Assembly: GCA_947313855.1 (NCBI GenBank)
Contig: CAMZNS010000035.1
Span: forward strand, 8,279 to 72,278
From: an uncultured Deferribacteraceae bacterium
GTDB lineage: Bacteria > Chrysiogenota > Deferribacteres > CAMZNJ01
Direction: 5' to 3'
Length of the DNA stretch: 64,000 bases
The position numbers and the translations under genes were made by a program. The notes beneath the pieces were generated by a model that saw only the letters and a program-made list of their open reading frames with translations, did no database searches and was not told the DNA's origin. Below, one piece after another: positions 32,891-41,588 of this stretch; positions within the stretch are counted from its first letter, which is position 1, and each line of letters starts with the position of its first letter.

Positions 32891-35194
32891 ATGTCTGCAA
32901 ATACTAATCGTAAGCCCTTCTTTCTACCGCCATTTTCGGCAATACTTCTCGTTCCAGTGATGCTTTTGCTGTTGGGTTGTTCCTCTGAAAAGCCGTCGGA
33001 GTCGTGCTCCATTAGTCTACTGTACAACGACTCTGTTCCGGAGTACATTGCTCCCCCCACCATAAAGCTAGACTTGAGCAGTATTAACAACAGTACCGCT
33101 AGGATAAATGGGGTGTTGACCTCGAAATCTTCTTACACCTCAAAGTACAAGGTAACTTTTTGGGAGAATGGCGATCCGCAAACCACAAGTCTTTTGCTTA
33201 AAGGAGATGGCAAGGGCTCCCCCATTAATTTCACCATACCCGTCACCCCTGGATTTGAGTCCCTCCACCTTCAGTGGTACTCCTACTACGGTGCTGGTCT
33301 GAAAAAGTCTAGCCGTAGTGATGTTGAAACCACATCCGTGTACCGTAAGTCACTCAACTCCAACTACTTCCTTGATGCCCTCAAGAACCCCAACAATATC
33401 TCCGATATTTTCATCAGCTACAGCCAAACCCCCGAAGTCCAAGCCGATAACGATCGTCGTGGTGCCCTAGGCATTGTTGGCGAAGCCATCGGCAACGGAC
33501 TAGCATTCCTCCCCCTCAATATTGAGCTTACTCGAGATGGCTACCCCCTTGTTTACACCGACTTCAACGGTCAAGATTCCACCTCAACATGCCCCAACAT
33601 GAACATCTCAAGGCTAACACTCAACGCTGTCGAGGGATGTACCGCTGACTACGAATACCCACCTACCCAACTCACAGACTACGTGGGAGCACTCATGGGT
33701 AGGGCTGTCATGGTTCTGTCTTACAACCCAAAACGCGTGAAAATCGACAAAGTCTACGACGTACTCGCACAAGCTGAAGCCACAAACAACGTCGTCTACA
33801 TGCCCAAAGGGTACAACCTGAATCGAACAGAAATAGATGCCGAACACAACAAACTCACTGACGCTGGTGCCCAAAACCCACTCTTCATCTACAGCTACTC
33901 CATCACAACCGAAAACAACTACAACAACAATGAATACACCCTCAAACAGCTCTACAACAATAACGACGACAACAACGACGACAATAACGAGATTCCCGAC
34001 TACGTTCGTGGCATCAAACTACGCATGTCTACACCACCCAAAACCCTCGACGACTTCTTCATGGTCGATATGGTTAACAAGTTTGTACCCACCGAAAATG
34101 GACACAAACTCTACTCGTTCCTAAAAGAACTCAAAAAACACAACCTACTTGTCATCAGAGATCTGCAAGTGTTTGGCGACTACACTTCGCAAATAGCACA
34201 AGGAACATCCACCAAATACGGCATACTACGCCCAGCCATCATCAACGAATACAACCTCGGTGTCCACGCCTTCCTAACAACACAACCCGAACACCTACTG
34301 CCTGTACGAAAATTCATACTTACCCAAAACATCACAACAGGATACATCAAACCACCCAAATACAATGTACTCAACGTCAGCCTCGAACAGTCTAAAGGTA
34401 TGATTGGTAGCGGCAAAATTAAAGTTACCTACGACAACCCACCACTATTCGAAGCGGGGGACAGCATCGTTGTCGAACTGCTAACCCTAGGGGGGCTACA
34501 AACATACCAACAACAACTTAGTGCCAACAGTACTGGTGGCGAAATCACCATGGATAACCTCCAAGATAACCACGAATACCATGTCAAAATATACACGCAG
34601 GGCAACAACAGCACGTCCATACCCCTCAACCTCTTTGCATTGCCAAACATACCACAAGTTCAAGGCATCACACACAGTGTCAAAAACAGTAGCACTATCG
34701 TCCTCAATATCAACCTCGACAACATCGATAACACAAATATTTCAAAAATTATTGTTCGACCCATCAATAATCCAAACCCGTTCTCGCAAAATGCTAAAAA
34801 TATCAATATCTCTAGACGATACACCGACCTGCAAACACAACTCCACAACAAACAGGTTTTCTGCTACAATATTACAACAACTAAAATCCCTGTGGAAATA
34901 CTACAGGGACACGCCAAAACAATGGAAATCTACCTACTCTCCAACAACAACACACCATCAGCACCAACAACATATCGTGCGGCAAACATACTACCCACAA
35001 TCATACAGGAAGTTGACAATCCAGGGGGAATCAACTTCAACTTCTCCATCACATCCGACGAACTGATAGGTGCAGAGCTCCCTCTTTTCAACGCAAGCAC
35101 AATAGGGGTGGACAACATCGACATCTACCAAGAGGGTGAACTAGGGTTTGACGATATGCAGGAGGGTGCCGACGGGAGTTCGCTTGCTGAGTAG
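32891..35194 (+). CDS. Large lipoprotein with a degenerate GDPD-like domain
   Basis: Predicted lipoprotein of 767 residues; the signal ends LLLLGC. Residues about 40-150 look like a beta domain. Near 185-220 the pattern DRRGALGIVGEAI then NIELTRDGYPLVYTDF resembles the start of glycerophosphodiester phosphodiesterase barrels (HRG...PENT...ELDVxxTKDG...VxHD). The catalytic His, Glu and Asp positions are replaced (R for H, GE for EN, T for H). Asn/Asp-rich runs occur around 360 and fibronectin-like beta segments follow after about 500. A non-enzymatic surface role is possible. GGAG precedes ATG 32891. A short repeat follows the stop. Family assignment is tentative. Confidence 0.6.
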   Translation: MSANTNRKPFFLPPFSAILLVPVMLLLLGCSSEKPSESCSISLLYNDSVPEYIAPPTIKLDLSSINNSTARINGVLTSKSSYTSKYKVTFWENGDPQTTSLLLKGDGKGSPINFTIPVTPGFESLHLQWYSYYGAGLKKSSRSDVETTSVYRKSLNSNYFLDALKNPNNISDIFISYSQTPEVQADNDRRGALGIVGEAIGNGLAFLPLNIELTRDGYPLVYTDFNGQDSTSTCPNMNISRLTLNAVEGCTADYEYPPTQLTDYVGALMGRAVMVLSYNPKRVKIDKVYDVLAQAEATNNVVYMPKGYNLNRTEIDAEHNKLTDAGAQNPLFIYSYSITTENNYNNNEYTLKQLYNNNDDNNDDNNEIPDYVRGIKLRMSTPPKTLDDFFMVDMVNKFVPTENGHKLYSFLKELKKHNLLVIRDLQVFGDYTSQIAQGTSTKYGILRPAIINEYNLGVHAFLTTQPEHLLPVRKFILTQNITTGYIKPPKYNVLNVSLEQSKGMIGSGKIKVTYDNPPLFEAGDSIVVELLTLGGLQTYQQQLSANSTGGEITMDNLQDNHEYHVKIYTQGNNSTSIPLNLFALPNIPQVQGITHSVKNSSTIVLNINLDNIDNTNISKIIVRPINNPNPFSQNAKNINISRRYTDLQTQLHNKQVFCYNITTTKIPVEILQGHAKTMEIYLLSNNNTPSAPTTYRAANILPTIIQEVDNPGGINFNFSITSDELIGAELPLFNASTIGVDNIDIYQEGELGFDDMQEGADGSSLAE

Positions 35195-35250
35195 GGCGTA
35201 GCCGCGTAGCCGAGGGGCAATGGCGGTGGCGTTGCGAGCGTTGTTCGCGT

Positions 35251-35286
35251 TGCGGGCATGGTTCGAGGTGCGGGCATGGTTCGAGG
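35251..35286. repeat. 18-bp tandem duplication 3' of the lipoprotein gene
   Basis: Two perfect copies of TGCGGGCATGGTTCGAGG within a GCGTTG-rich stretch that begins at the lipoprotein stop codon. It contains the GGTGCG core seen in other arrays. Confidence 0.9.
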
Positions 35287-35295
35287 TGCACACAC

Positions 35296-35356
35296 AAAAA
35301 AAGCCAGCACACACCACAATACTCAACAAATGTGAGTATTGCAGTAGATACTGGCC
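35296..35356 (-). terminator. Terminator of rplM-rpsI
   Basis: On the minus strand GCCAG pairs with CTGGC outside an inner 9-bp stem CAATACTCA/TGAGTATTG, then seven T. A nested hairpin terminator about 40 bases after rpsI. Confidence 0.85.
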
Positions 35357-35392
35357 ACTTGAGTCGCAATTGCGTCCCAAATTGTCCAATGC

Positions 35393-35782
35393 TTAACGCT
35401 TGGAGTACTGATCCTTCTTGCGGGCTTTAGGTTGCCCAGTTTTCTTACGTTCAACCATTCTGGAGTCGCGAGTTAGTAATCCTTCTTTTTTGAGTGCGGG
35501 TCTTAGTTCTGCATCGAACTCTAGCAACGCACGTGAGAGTCCGTGTGAAAGAGCACCAGCTTGTCCAGATTTCCCTCCACCTTTGATTGTTGCCATGATA
35601 TCGAATTTCGATTCAGCACCGACTATTGCCAATGGTTTGAGAGCCAGTTGGTTGAGTGTTGCACTGTCGAAGTAGTCTTTGGAGAGGGAAGAGTTTACCA
35701 CTACTTTACCTGTTCCAGCTTTTAGAAATACACGGGCTACAGAGGTTTTTCTGCGTCCTGTGCCATAAAAATAGTTAGACAT
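35393..35782 (-). CDS. rpsI: 30S ribosomal protein S9
   Basis: Small-subunit protein whose C-terminal tail reaches the P-site tRNA (129 residues, normal). FYGTGRRKTSVARVFL, GGGKSGQAGALSHGLSRAL and the C-terminal KARKKDQYSKR with terminal Lys-Arg are all intact. It follows rplM by 15 bases, the universal L13-S9 pair, and ends at a strong terminator. Confidence 0.97.
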   Translation of the reverse strand: MSNYFYGTGRRKTSVARVFLKAGTGKVVVNSSLSKDYFDSATLNQLALKPLAIVGAESKFDIMATIKGGGKSGQAGALSHGLSRALLEFDAELRPALKKEGLLTRDSRMVERKKTGQPKARKKDQYSKR

Positions 35783-35797
35783 ACCTATCTCCTTGTA

Positions 35798-36226
35798 TTA
35801 TAGTTCTATTTTTTTTGGTTGTTGAGCTTCGTGCGGATGAGTTTCGCCGCTGTAGACTTTGAGTTTGTCTAGCATTTGGCGTCCCAGTTTATTTTTGGGT
35901 AGCATCCTTCTCACAGCTAGTTTGATAACCTCTTCAGGTTTATCTTTGTTCATAACCTTGAGTGTAGTTTCTTTTAGTCCACCCATGTAACCTGAGTGTC
36001 TGTAGTATATTTTGGAGTCTTTTTTGCTTCCGCTGAACTGTATTTTTTCAGCGTTAACAACGACGATGTAGTCTCCGGTGTCGATAAAGGGTGTGTACCC
36101 CGGTTTGTGTTTTCCCATGAGGTAAACAGCGATTTCACTAGCAAGTCTGCCCAAGCGATAGCTTGAAGCATCTACTAGGAACCAGCTCTGTTCTAGGTCC
36201 TTTGGGGTTGTCCATGTTGTTTTCAT
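35798..36226 (-). CDS. rplM: 50S ribosomal protein L13
   Basis: Early-assembling large-subunit protein (142 residues). LGRLASEIAVYLMGKHKPGY and the AVRRMLPKNKLGRQMLDKLKVY block are typical. ATG 36226 is preferred because GAGG lies about 10 bases upstream; in-frame ATG 36235 and TTG 36241 are less likely. First gene of the rplM-rpsI pair, downstream of rplS. Confidence 0.97.
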   Translation of the reverse strand: MKTTWTTPKDLEQSWFLVDASSYRLGRLASEIAVYLMGKHKPGYTPFIDTGDYIVVVNAEKIQFSGSKKDSKIYYRHSGYMGGLKETTLKVMNKDKPEEVIKLAVRRMLPKNKLGRQMLDKLKVYSGETHPHEAQQPKKIEL

Positions 36227-36296
36227 AGTAGTCATCCTCAAAAAGTATCAATTTCAGTAATAGTCGCCTACTCTAAGTCGAGTAATGCATTTTCGA

Positions 36297-36644
36297 TTAT
36301 TTACGTTCTTTAATCCGTGCAGCTTTACCTCTGAGAGCCCTCATGTAGTAAATGCGTGACTGCCTTACTTTACCTGTACGAACAACTTCGATGTTGCTGA
36401 TAAAGGGTGAGTGGTAGGGGAATATCCTTTCCACGCCGATGTCTGCAACAACTTTTCTAACGGTAAACGTTTGATTTGCCGTGCCTTTTTTAAATCGGAT
36501 GCACAAGCCTTCGAAAACCTGAACACGCTCTTTAGCACCCTCTTTAATTTTGTAGTGAACCCTTAGGGTATCACCAGTACGAAATTCGGGCCACTGTGCG
36601 ACAGCTGTAAGCTTGTCAGCAACCTCTAATAGTTGGTTTTTCAT
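36297..36644 (-). CDS. rplS: 50S ribosomal protein L19
   Basis: Protein at the 30S-50S interface (115 residues). [29 protein letters not shown] and the C-terminal [23 protein letters not shown] are typical, and the length is normal. AGGAG lies upstream of the ATG. Last gene of the rpsP-khpA-rimM-trmD-rplS block. Confidence 0.97.
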   Translation of the reverse strand: MKNQLLEVADKLTAVAQWPEFRTGDTLRVHYKIKEGAKERVQVFEGLCIRFKKGTANQTFTVRKVVADIGVERIFPYHSPFISNIEVVRTGKVRQSRIYYMRALRGKAARIKERK

Positions 36645-36685
36645 ACCAAATCACTCCTCACAAATATATTAAAATATCTACTAAA

Positions 36686-37960
36686 CTAAAAATTTACAAA
36701 TCTATCAAGCATAATGGCAACGGCACTACGAACCGACAAGTGGTTGTAAGTTCCGCGTCCATTAATGGGTGACGCTACTGCATCAGACATCTGAAAGACA
36801 CTTTCGTGAAACCCCCACCCTGTGCCGAATAGAAGCAGTACAGGTGCGTCAGCGTCGTGGGCATCACAAACAATTTCGTAGGGTGCTTTAAAGTCGTAAT
36901 CGCCACTAGCTGTAGTGAGTACGATAAAAGGTTTTTTCCCTGTGGCGGTGCGAATATGTGCGATACATTCGAACAGCGACGAGACAACATCGGTTCGTTC
37001 AAATGCTTCGCTTCTGTTGGCATTGTATGCCAATCCCGCCCCCTCCTTCCAATGTTTTGTCACACGCATGGCAACCTCTTGTTGAGGTGCTTGCGGGTTT
37101 ATGATAAAATATCTACTTACGTCAAACGTCATGCAACTACGCGAGATATCGTGTATGTCCATGTTGGTCAAGGACGTTCCAACGATGTCGCCACGTTTGT
37201 CCACCATGGGATAATGCATCAATCCTACGTAAATGTCCAGCTTTTCGGTCAAATCCCTTCCACGTTGACGAATGAGATCGGGTCGTTGTTTCCGAGTAAC
37301 ACTCTTTTGCATCTCCCCTTTCCAGGCGTCAATCAGCAAGGGGTTCCCGCTTTTCAAAACATCAGGAACAGCCAGCCCACGAAACGTCCAAGGTCGTGTG
37401 TAGTGTGGTTGTTCCAGCATATTGTTGCTAAACGAGTCTTCAACGGCAGACATTTCATCACCGAGAACACCACTTTTGTGTCGAGCAATGCTTTCGATGG
37501 CAACCATGGCAGCGATCTCGCCACCTGTGAGAATAAAGTCGCCAATGCTAAGTGTTTCGTCAATTACGAGATCGTATGCTCGTTCGTCCAGTCCTTCATA
37601 GCGTCCGCAGATGAAGGTTATGGATTCGTAGTCGCCGTTTTGCAGGCTACCAGCATAGTCTTGTGCCACCTTAGCAGTGAGAACCTTGCCACGTGGGTCA
37701 AGCATTATTGTGCGGGTTTTTTCCACACTGTTAATACTTTCCACAGCAAGAACCACAGGTTCCACCTTCATTACCAAGCCGTGACCGCCGCCGTATGGGT
37801 AGTCGTCTGTAGAGCGGTGTTTGTCGTTGGCGAAGCTCCGTATATCCACTGGTTTAACAGCGATATCGCCTTTTAGGATACTTTTGGCAACAACACCCTG
37901 TCCGTCTTGGTAAGCTCTTTCAAACATCTTGGGGAAAATTGTAAGTACGTTAAATTTCAT
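36686..37960 (-). CDS. trmD: TrmD tRNA (guanine-N1)-methyltransferase fused to a second SPOUT-type RNA methyltransferase domain
   Basis: Residues 1 to about 240 are TrmD, which makes m1G37 in tRNA: ICGRYEGLDERAYD, SIGDFILTGGE, EQPHYTRP and the RPDLI tail. Residues about 245-424 form a second domain beginning LDIYVGLMHYPMVDKRG and including TNMDIHDISRSC, LLLFGTGWGFHE and GTYNHLSVRSA. It matches a SAM-dependent RNA methyltransferase family (Methyltrn_RNA_4) that in some bacteria is a separate gene between trmD and rplS. Here the two are one reading frame. ATG 37960 overlaps the rimM stop; TTG 37969 is an alternative start with a better ribosome site. Confidence 0.92.
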   Translation of the reverse strand: MKFNVLTIFPKMFERAYQDGQGVVAKSILKGDIAVKPVDIRSFANDKHRSTDDYPYGGGHGLVMKVEPVVLAVESINSVEKTRTIMLDPRGKVLTAKVAQDYAGSLQNGDYESITFICGRYEGLDERAYDLVIDETLSIGDFILTGGEIAAMVAIESIARHKSGVLGDEMSAVEDSFSNNMLEQPHYTRPWTFRGLAVPDVLKSGNPLLIDAWKGEMQKSVTRKQRPDLIRQRGRDLTEKLDIYVGLMHYPMVDKRGDIVGTSLTNMDIHDISRSCMTFDVSRYFIINPQAPQQEVAMRVTKHWKEGAGLAYNANRSEAFERTDVVSSLFECIAHIRTATGKKPFIVLTTASGDYDFKAPYEIVCDAHDADAPVLLLFGTGWGFHESVFQMSDAVASPINGRGTYNHLSVRSAVAIMLDRFVNF

Positions 37961-38465
37961 TCTCAGCAATCAATCCCTCTTTGTTGATGACAAAAACCTT
38001 ATTTGCTTTGTCGAAGCTTAGTACATGTGCTTCGTTGTCGGCAATTAGGTATCTGTCGCCCATTGGAGCTTCGATGATAAATATATCCGCTGCTGGCGAA
38101 TCCATGTAATCTACCAAAGTGCCAACGAGTACGCCCTCTTCGTCGATCATTCGCGAGCCTTTTACATCCTTCCAAGACAGTCCGGGGTCAACGTCGGGTA
38201 GTGCCTCTTCGGGGTAGTAAACGTCACACCCTTTTAGTGTTATGGCATCCTCGACGGAGTCCACAGAGGGTGAGTCGACTAAGTATCTCCCCTTATGGGG
38301 GCTGATGCTACGTATCTTTACAGATCGGAACAGCTCACCCCCCTTGTATATTACCATGTAGTCTAAAGATTTCACTTCGGACTCGTAAAGGGGATCGGGT
38401 AAAAATAAAAAGTTCCCTTTTAGTGAATGGGTTCCAGTAATTTTGCCGATAAGTGTTAGTTTCAA
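37950..38465 (-). CDS. rimM: Ribosome maturation factor RimM
   Basis: 16S processing factor binding S19 (171 residues). The N-terminal IGKITGTHSLKGNF barrel and the PRC-barrel domain (VDYMDSPAADIFIIE) are seen. It lies 3 bases after khpA and overlaps trmD, so it is translationally coupled in the classic rpsP-rimM-trmD-rplS operon. Confidence 0.94.
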   Translation of the reverse strand: MKLTLIGKITGTHSLKGNFLFLPDPLYESEVKSLDYMVIYKGGELFRSVKIRSISPHKGRYLVDSPSVDSVEDAITLKGCDVYYPEEALPDVDPGLSWKDVKGSRMIDEEGVLVGTLVDYMDSPAADIFIIEAPMGDRYLIADNEAHVLSFDKANKVFVINKEGLIAENEI

Positions 38466-38468
38466 GCT

Positions 38469-38708
38469 CTACTCAGCCTCCGAAATCTCCAAACGGTTGT
38501 CTATACCGTCCTTGATGCTTGCAGCTGCAAGGATGGTTCTGATAGATTTCGCCGTACGCCCTTGTCTACCGATAACTTTCCCCAGTTCTTCCTGTGGAAC
38601 CTGAAGTTTAATGGTATTCTTACCAGGTTCAACCTCCACAGTGGAGATAACGATCTTCGATTTGTCTTCTACGATAGCCTCAGCTATATACCTTACCAAT
38701 TGTTCCAT
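38469..38708 (-). CDS. khpA: KH-domain RNA-binding protein KhpA
   Basis: Single KH-domain protein (79 residues). The GxxG-type loop is VIGRQGRTAKSIRTIL. In firmicutes KhpA works with KhpB in cell-length control and RNA binding; its role here is unknown. Located between rpsP and rimM, as in many non-gammaproteobacteria. GGAGG lies near the ATG. Confidence 0.93.
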   Translation of the reverse strand: MEQLVRYIAEAIVEDKSKIVISTVEVEPGKNTIKLQVPQEELGKVIGRQGRTAKSIRTILAAASIKDGIDNRLEISEAE

Positions 38709-38769
38709 GGGTAACCTCCGCTTAATAAACTACTATCCATATATAATTTATAGTAATATTAGCAATCCA

Positions 38770-38816
38770 GTGAGCCGAGTGTGTCTAGGTTGAGTTCCCA
38801 GAGTTCTTGGCTCATT
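38770..38816. repeat. Inverted repeat between rpsP and khpA
   Basis: TGAGCC and GGCTCA flank about 35 bases in the 123-base rpsP-khpA gap, the widest gap of this operon. It could be a regulatory hairpin that separates the expression of rpsP from downstream genes. Confidence 0.45.
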
Positions 38817-38831
38817 AAATCAATCGTACAA

Positions 38832-39131
38832 CTAAACTAGCTTGCTTCCTTCTTTAGAGGATGTGTGTTTTTGAGTATGAAGTTTCTCAATGACACCATG
38901 CTTCGACAGAATATTTTTCACTGTATCGGTGGGTAAAGCACCACGCCCAAGCCATAGGAGTGCTTTTGCTTCATCAACCTTTACGGGGTCTTTGGTTGTC
39001 ATGGGGTCGTAATACCCGATGGATTCAATGTAGCTTCCGCTACGACTTCTTGTTCTACTGTCAACTACAACCATGCGATAAAATGGTCTTTTTTTTCTGC
39101 CCATTCTGAGCAAACGAATTTTTACAGCCAT
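38832..39131 (-). CDS. rpsP: 30S ribosomal protein S16
   Basis: Small-subunit assembly protein (99 residues). KIRLLRMGRKKRPFYRMVVV, then DPVKVDEAKALLWLGRGA, with a usual-length C-terminal tail. AAGGAG lies before the ATG. Directly downstream of ffh by 23 bases. Confidence 0.96.
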   Translation of the reverse strand: MAVKIRLLRMGRKKRPFYRMVVVDSRTRSRSGSYIESIGYYDPMTTKDPVKVDEAKALLWLGRGALPTDTVKNILSKHGVIEKLHTQKHTSSKEGSKLV

Positions 39132-39154
39132 GTTTTCTCCTTATTCATAGTACT

Positions 39155-40948
39155 TTATGGTTTTATAAATTTATTTAGGTCGTTCAGGTTTAAGTCATTT
39201 AAATTCAGGTCGTTCAGGTTTAGGTTATTCAGGTTTTTGGGTAGTGTTAGTCCGCCTAGTTCCTGCATATTTCCCGGTTTTGGGTGGTTATTTTTTTGTC
39301 GCCTACCTTTTTTCTTTCCCATGGGTTTACCTTTGCCCCGTTTGGATAGTCCGGCAACAGCGGGCGACATGGTTTTCATCATTTTGTTCATGGCAAGGAG
39401 CTGTTCTACGAGGCGGTTGATTTCAGACACCTTGACACCAGAGCCTTTGGCAATGCGTCTTCTTCGCGATCCGTTTAGGATTTTGTGATCACTGCGTTCT
39501 TCGGGTGTCATGGACTGAATAATGGCTTCGGTAGTTTTCAGTCGTTTTTTTGCTTCGGGGGAAGCAGCCATTTTGCTAGCTTCAGCCATGGCACCGCCCC
39601 CCATTCCGGGCAGTAGTTTCATCATGGATGCCACACCACCCATCTTACGCATGGTTTTCATTTGTGTCAATAGGTCATTGAAATTCATGCCACTACTAAT
39701 AATACGTTGGGCATCTTTTTCGTCAGGTGCACCTTGAACGCTCTGAACTTTATCTGCTAAACTAAGGAGATCGCCACGCCCTAGAAGTCTGTCTACAAGT
39801 CGTTCTGCATGGAAGACCGAGATATCTTCGATCCGCTCGCCATCGCTTATGTAGAATATGGGAACACCGGTGACGTAATTGATGGACAGGGCGATACCCC
39901 CTTTGGCATCGCTGTCGGATTTGGATAGCACCACGCCTGAAACGCCAACAGCATCGTTAAACACTGTTGCCACTTCGACACCACGCTGTCCGAGCATGGC
40001 ATCAGCCACAAGGATGTGGTAATCCAGTTGGGGCAAGGTTTTCACCATGTGGTCAAGTTCGTCCATTAGTTCTTTATCGGCATGGGTACGTCCTGCGGTG
40101 TCGATGACAACAACCTTGTAGGCGTTGTCTTTGGCGTACTTCAAGCCTTCCAATGCTATATTGGTAGATAGGTATTCTTGGTTATGGGGTGTGTTTTGTG
40201 CCCCGTTTTCCGAGGGTGATGGGAGTGTGAAGAAGCCTGCTCCAACGCGTTCGGAAAGTATTCGCAGCTGCTCACGTGCTGCGGGGCGATGAGTGTCACA
40301 CCCGACAAGTAGGACGTCCTTTGCGTCGATGGGTGCTGAGTCGCTATTGTTTAGCAGTGACGGTGTCGAGAGTATGTGTGCTATCTTCCCAGCGGCTGTG
40401 GTTTTGCCACTACCTTGGAGCCCGAGGAGGAGTATTGTTGTGGGATCGGAGCCCTCTTGGGGCACGACAACGCCACGGGCACCAGCAACACCGGTCGCAC
40501 CAGCAACACCACGGGCACCACCATGACTCTCAGCACCGCTAAGCAGTTTCAGTAGCTCTTCACGAAAGACCGCGATGAACTGTTGTTCGAGGGAGGATGA
40601 CGACGATGCAAGGTGTTGGGGGTTTTTTGTTGCACCTTGGGGGTGAAGGGTGATTTTGGAGGATAGTTTGTCTAACTGAGGCGACGACGTGGAACCGTCA
40701 GCGTCATTGCGTGGCGACGACGCGGAGCCATCGACGCCATCATGGGATGACGACGCAGACAATGCAGCGTTAATTCGTTCCTCAATATTTAGTGTTAGTG
40801 CTTTTACAACGTTGTAATTGACGTCGGCTTCAAGTAAAGCTTTTCGAACTTCACTTACAGCTTGACGCAGGGTGTCTTCAGACAACCTTTGAGCACTTCC
40901 TATGGTAGAAAAGGCGTTAGAAAGCCTTTTTCCAAGTGTCGCAAACAT
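39155..40948 (-). CDS. ffh: Signal recognition particle protein Ffh with several repeat-built insertions
   Basis: GTPase targeting inner-membrane proteins to the translocon (597 residues, about 150 longer than usual). GTPase motifs: GLQGSGKTT, CDTHRPAAREQL, DTAGR; the M domain with its methionine-rich end and SGVKVSEINRLVEQ is complete. The TKxDG motif appears as SKSDSDAKGG. Extra length lies in four places: an Ala/Ser/Asp-rich insert in the N domain (about 63-120), a GGARGVAGATGV stretch before the P-loop, a short insert near SENGAQNTPHN, and a tail of LNLND units. The second and last arise from 15-bp DNA repeats. Conserved parts are intact, so it should function. Confidence 0.94.
   Translation of the reverse strand: MFATLGKRLSNAFSTIGSAQRLSEDTLRQAVSEVRKALLEADVNYNVVKALTLNIEERINAALSASSSHDGVDGSASSPRNDADGSTSSPQLDKLSSKITLHPQGATKNPQHLASSSSSLEQQFIAVFREELLKLLSGAESHGGARGVAGATGVAGARGVVVPQEGSDPTTILLLGLQGSGKTTAAGKIAHILSTPSLLNNSDSAPIDAKDVLLVGCDTHRPAAREQLRILSERVGAGFFTLPSPSENGAQNTPHNQEYLSTNIALEGLKYAKDNAYKVVVIDTAGRTHADKELMDELDHMVKTLPQLDYHILVADAMLGQRGVEVATVFNDAVGVSGVVLSKSDSDAKGGIALSINYVTGVPIFYISDGERIEDISVFHAERLVDRLLGRGDLLSLADKVQSVQGAPDEKDAQRIISSGMNFNDLLTQMKTMRKMGGVASMMKLLPGMGGGAMAEASKMAASPEAKKRLKTTEAIIQSMTPEERSDHKILNGSRRRRIAKGSGVKVSEINRLVEQLLAMNKMMKTMSPAVAGLSKRGKGKPMGKKKGRRQKNNHPKPGNMQELGGLTLPKNLNNLNLNDLNLNDLNLNDLNKFIKP
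39172..39238. repeat. 15-bp repeats at the 3' end of ffh
   Basis: About four degenerate copies of a 15-bp unit containing TCGTTCAGGTTTA, read in frame as LNLND on the minus strand, just before the stop codon. Confidence 0.9.
40468..40526. repeat. 15-bp repeats before the P-loop of ffh
   Basis: About four units resembling CGCACCAGCAACACC (reverse GGTGTTGCTGGTGCG), in frame as GVAGA pentapeptides, about 20 residues ahead of the P-loop. Confidence 0.9.
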
Positions 40949-40979
40949 AACAAACCTCTAACCAAGAACTGCTGACCAA

Positions 40980-41030
40980 CACAGCAATCATACCATTTAA
41001 CACAGCAATCATACTATTTAATACAGCAAC
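40980..41030. repeat. 21-bp near-tandem repeats upstream of ffh
   Basis: Two adjacent 21-bp copies differing at one base plus a partial third, in the spacer immediately upstream of the ffh start. Confidence 0.85.
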
Positions 41031-41276
41031 TAGTTGAATATTCGTACCCACCACTACTTAAACATACTCTATTGAAAATAGAACTATAAGTAGGAGCAAT
41101 ACATCAATATCTCAACGCAATCCACGGCGACAATATTCAAATTTAAGGAATTGTAGCATTGTGACGCATTTGTTGTCAAGTAAAAGTTTGAAAATAACGA
41201 ATAACTCACAATCAACAACAAAAGTACTTTGACGGATTGTGTCATAATCTAGTCGTAAGAAAGTAAATTTTAATAC

Positions 41277-41305
41277 TTTACAATACTAATATTAAGGTAT
41301 ATTAT
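41277..41305 (+). promoter_or_regulatory. Strong promoter in the ffh-DUF1015 spacer
   Basis: TTTACA (41277-41282), a 17-base spacer and TATTAT (41300-41305). It lies 284 bases ahead of the DUF1015-like gene, leaving a long leader or a separate small transcript. Confidence 0.65.
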
Positions 41306-41322
41306 GGCGAGAATAGGGAGTA

Positions 41323-41457
41323 ATGGAAAGATGGACACCCATAAACTTACAAGCACTGATTTTACAAGACAATAGCGTAGACAGCTTGTGCCGATGTGAA
41401 CAACTCATGTTGCACAGCTTTTGCCGATGTGAACAACTCATGTTGCACCCTAGATAG
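41323..41457 (+). CDS. Possible small ORF with internal duplication (uncertain)
   Basis: ATG 41323 to TAG 41457, 44 residues, just downstream of the promoter. The 33-bp tandem duplication makes the peptide repeat the CRCEQLMLH motif, each copy with two cysteines. GGGAG lies only 2 bases before the ATG, too close for a normal ribosome site. It could be a real Cys-containing peptide, a decayed gene or chance. Confidence 0.2.
   Translation: MERWTPINLQALILQDNSVDSLCRCEQLMLHSFCRCEQLMLHPR
41381..41446. repeat. 33-bp tandem duplication
   Basis: Copies at 41381-41413 and 41414-41446 differ at one base. Unit length is a multiple of three. Confidence 0.92.
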
Positions 41458-41588
41458 CTCTAAGCTCTAAGCTCTCTGCTCTCTATCGCTATTGCTTGGA
41501 CTAAAATAACTTGCACTATTTTTACCCTTCGCCTTGCCAGTAGTAGTACTATTAATGTCATTCGAGAGTGATCAAATAGGAGTGGATT

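Larger units (their letters stand above)
40949..41588. other. 640-bp spacer with repeats and a strong promoter
   Basis: No standard gene. Contents: three 21-bp near-repeats of ACAGCAATCATACCATTTAA (40980-41030), an A/T-rich stretch, a promoter (41277-41305), a possible 44-codon frame (41323-41457) containing a 33-bp tandem duplication, and small AGCTCTA repeats around 41455-41480. Confidence 0.6.

Noticed and set aside
36857-37876. 339-residue open frame antisense to trmD
   Set aside because: Fully inside a well-supported gene on the other strand, with no recognisable motif and codon use mirroring trmD.
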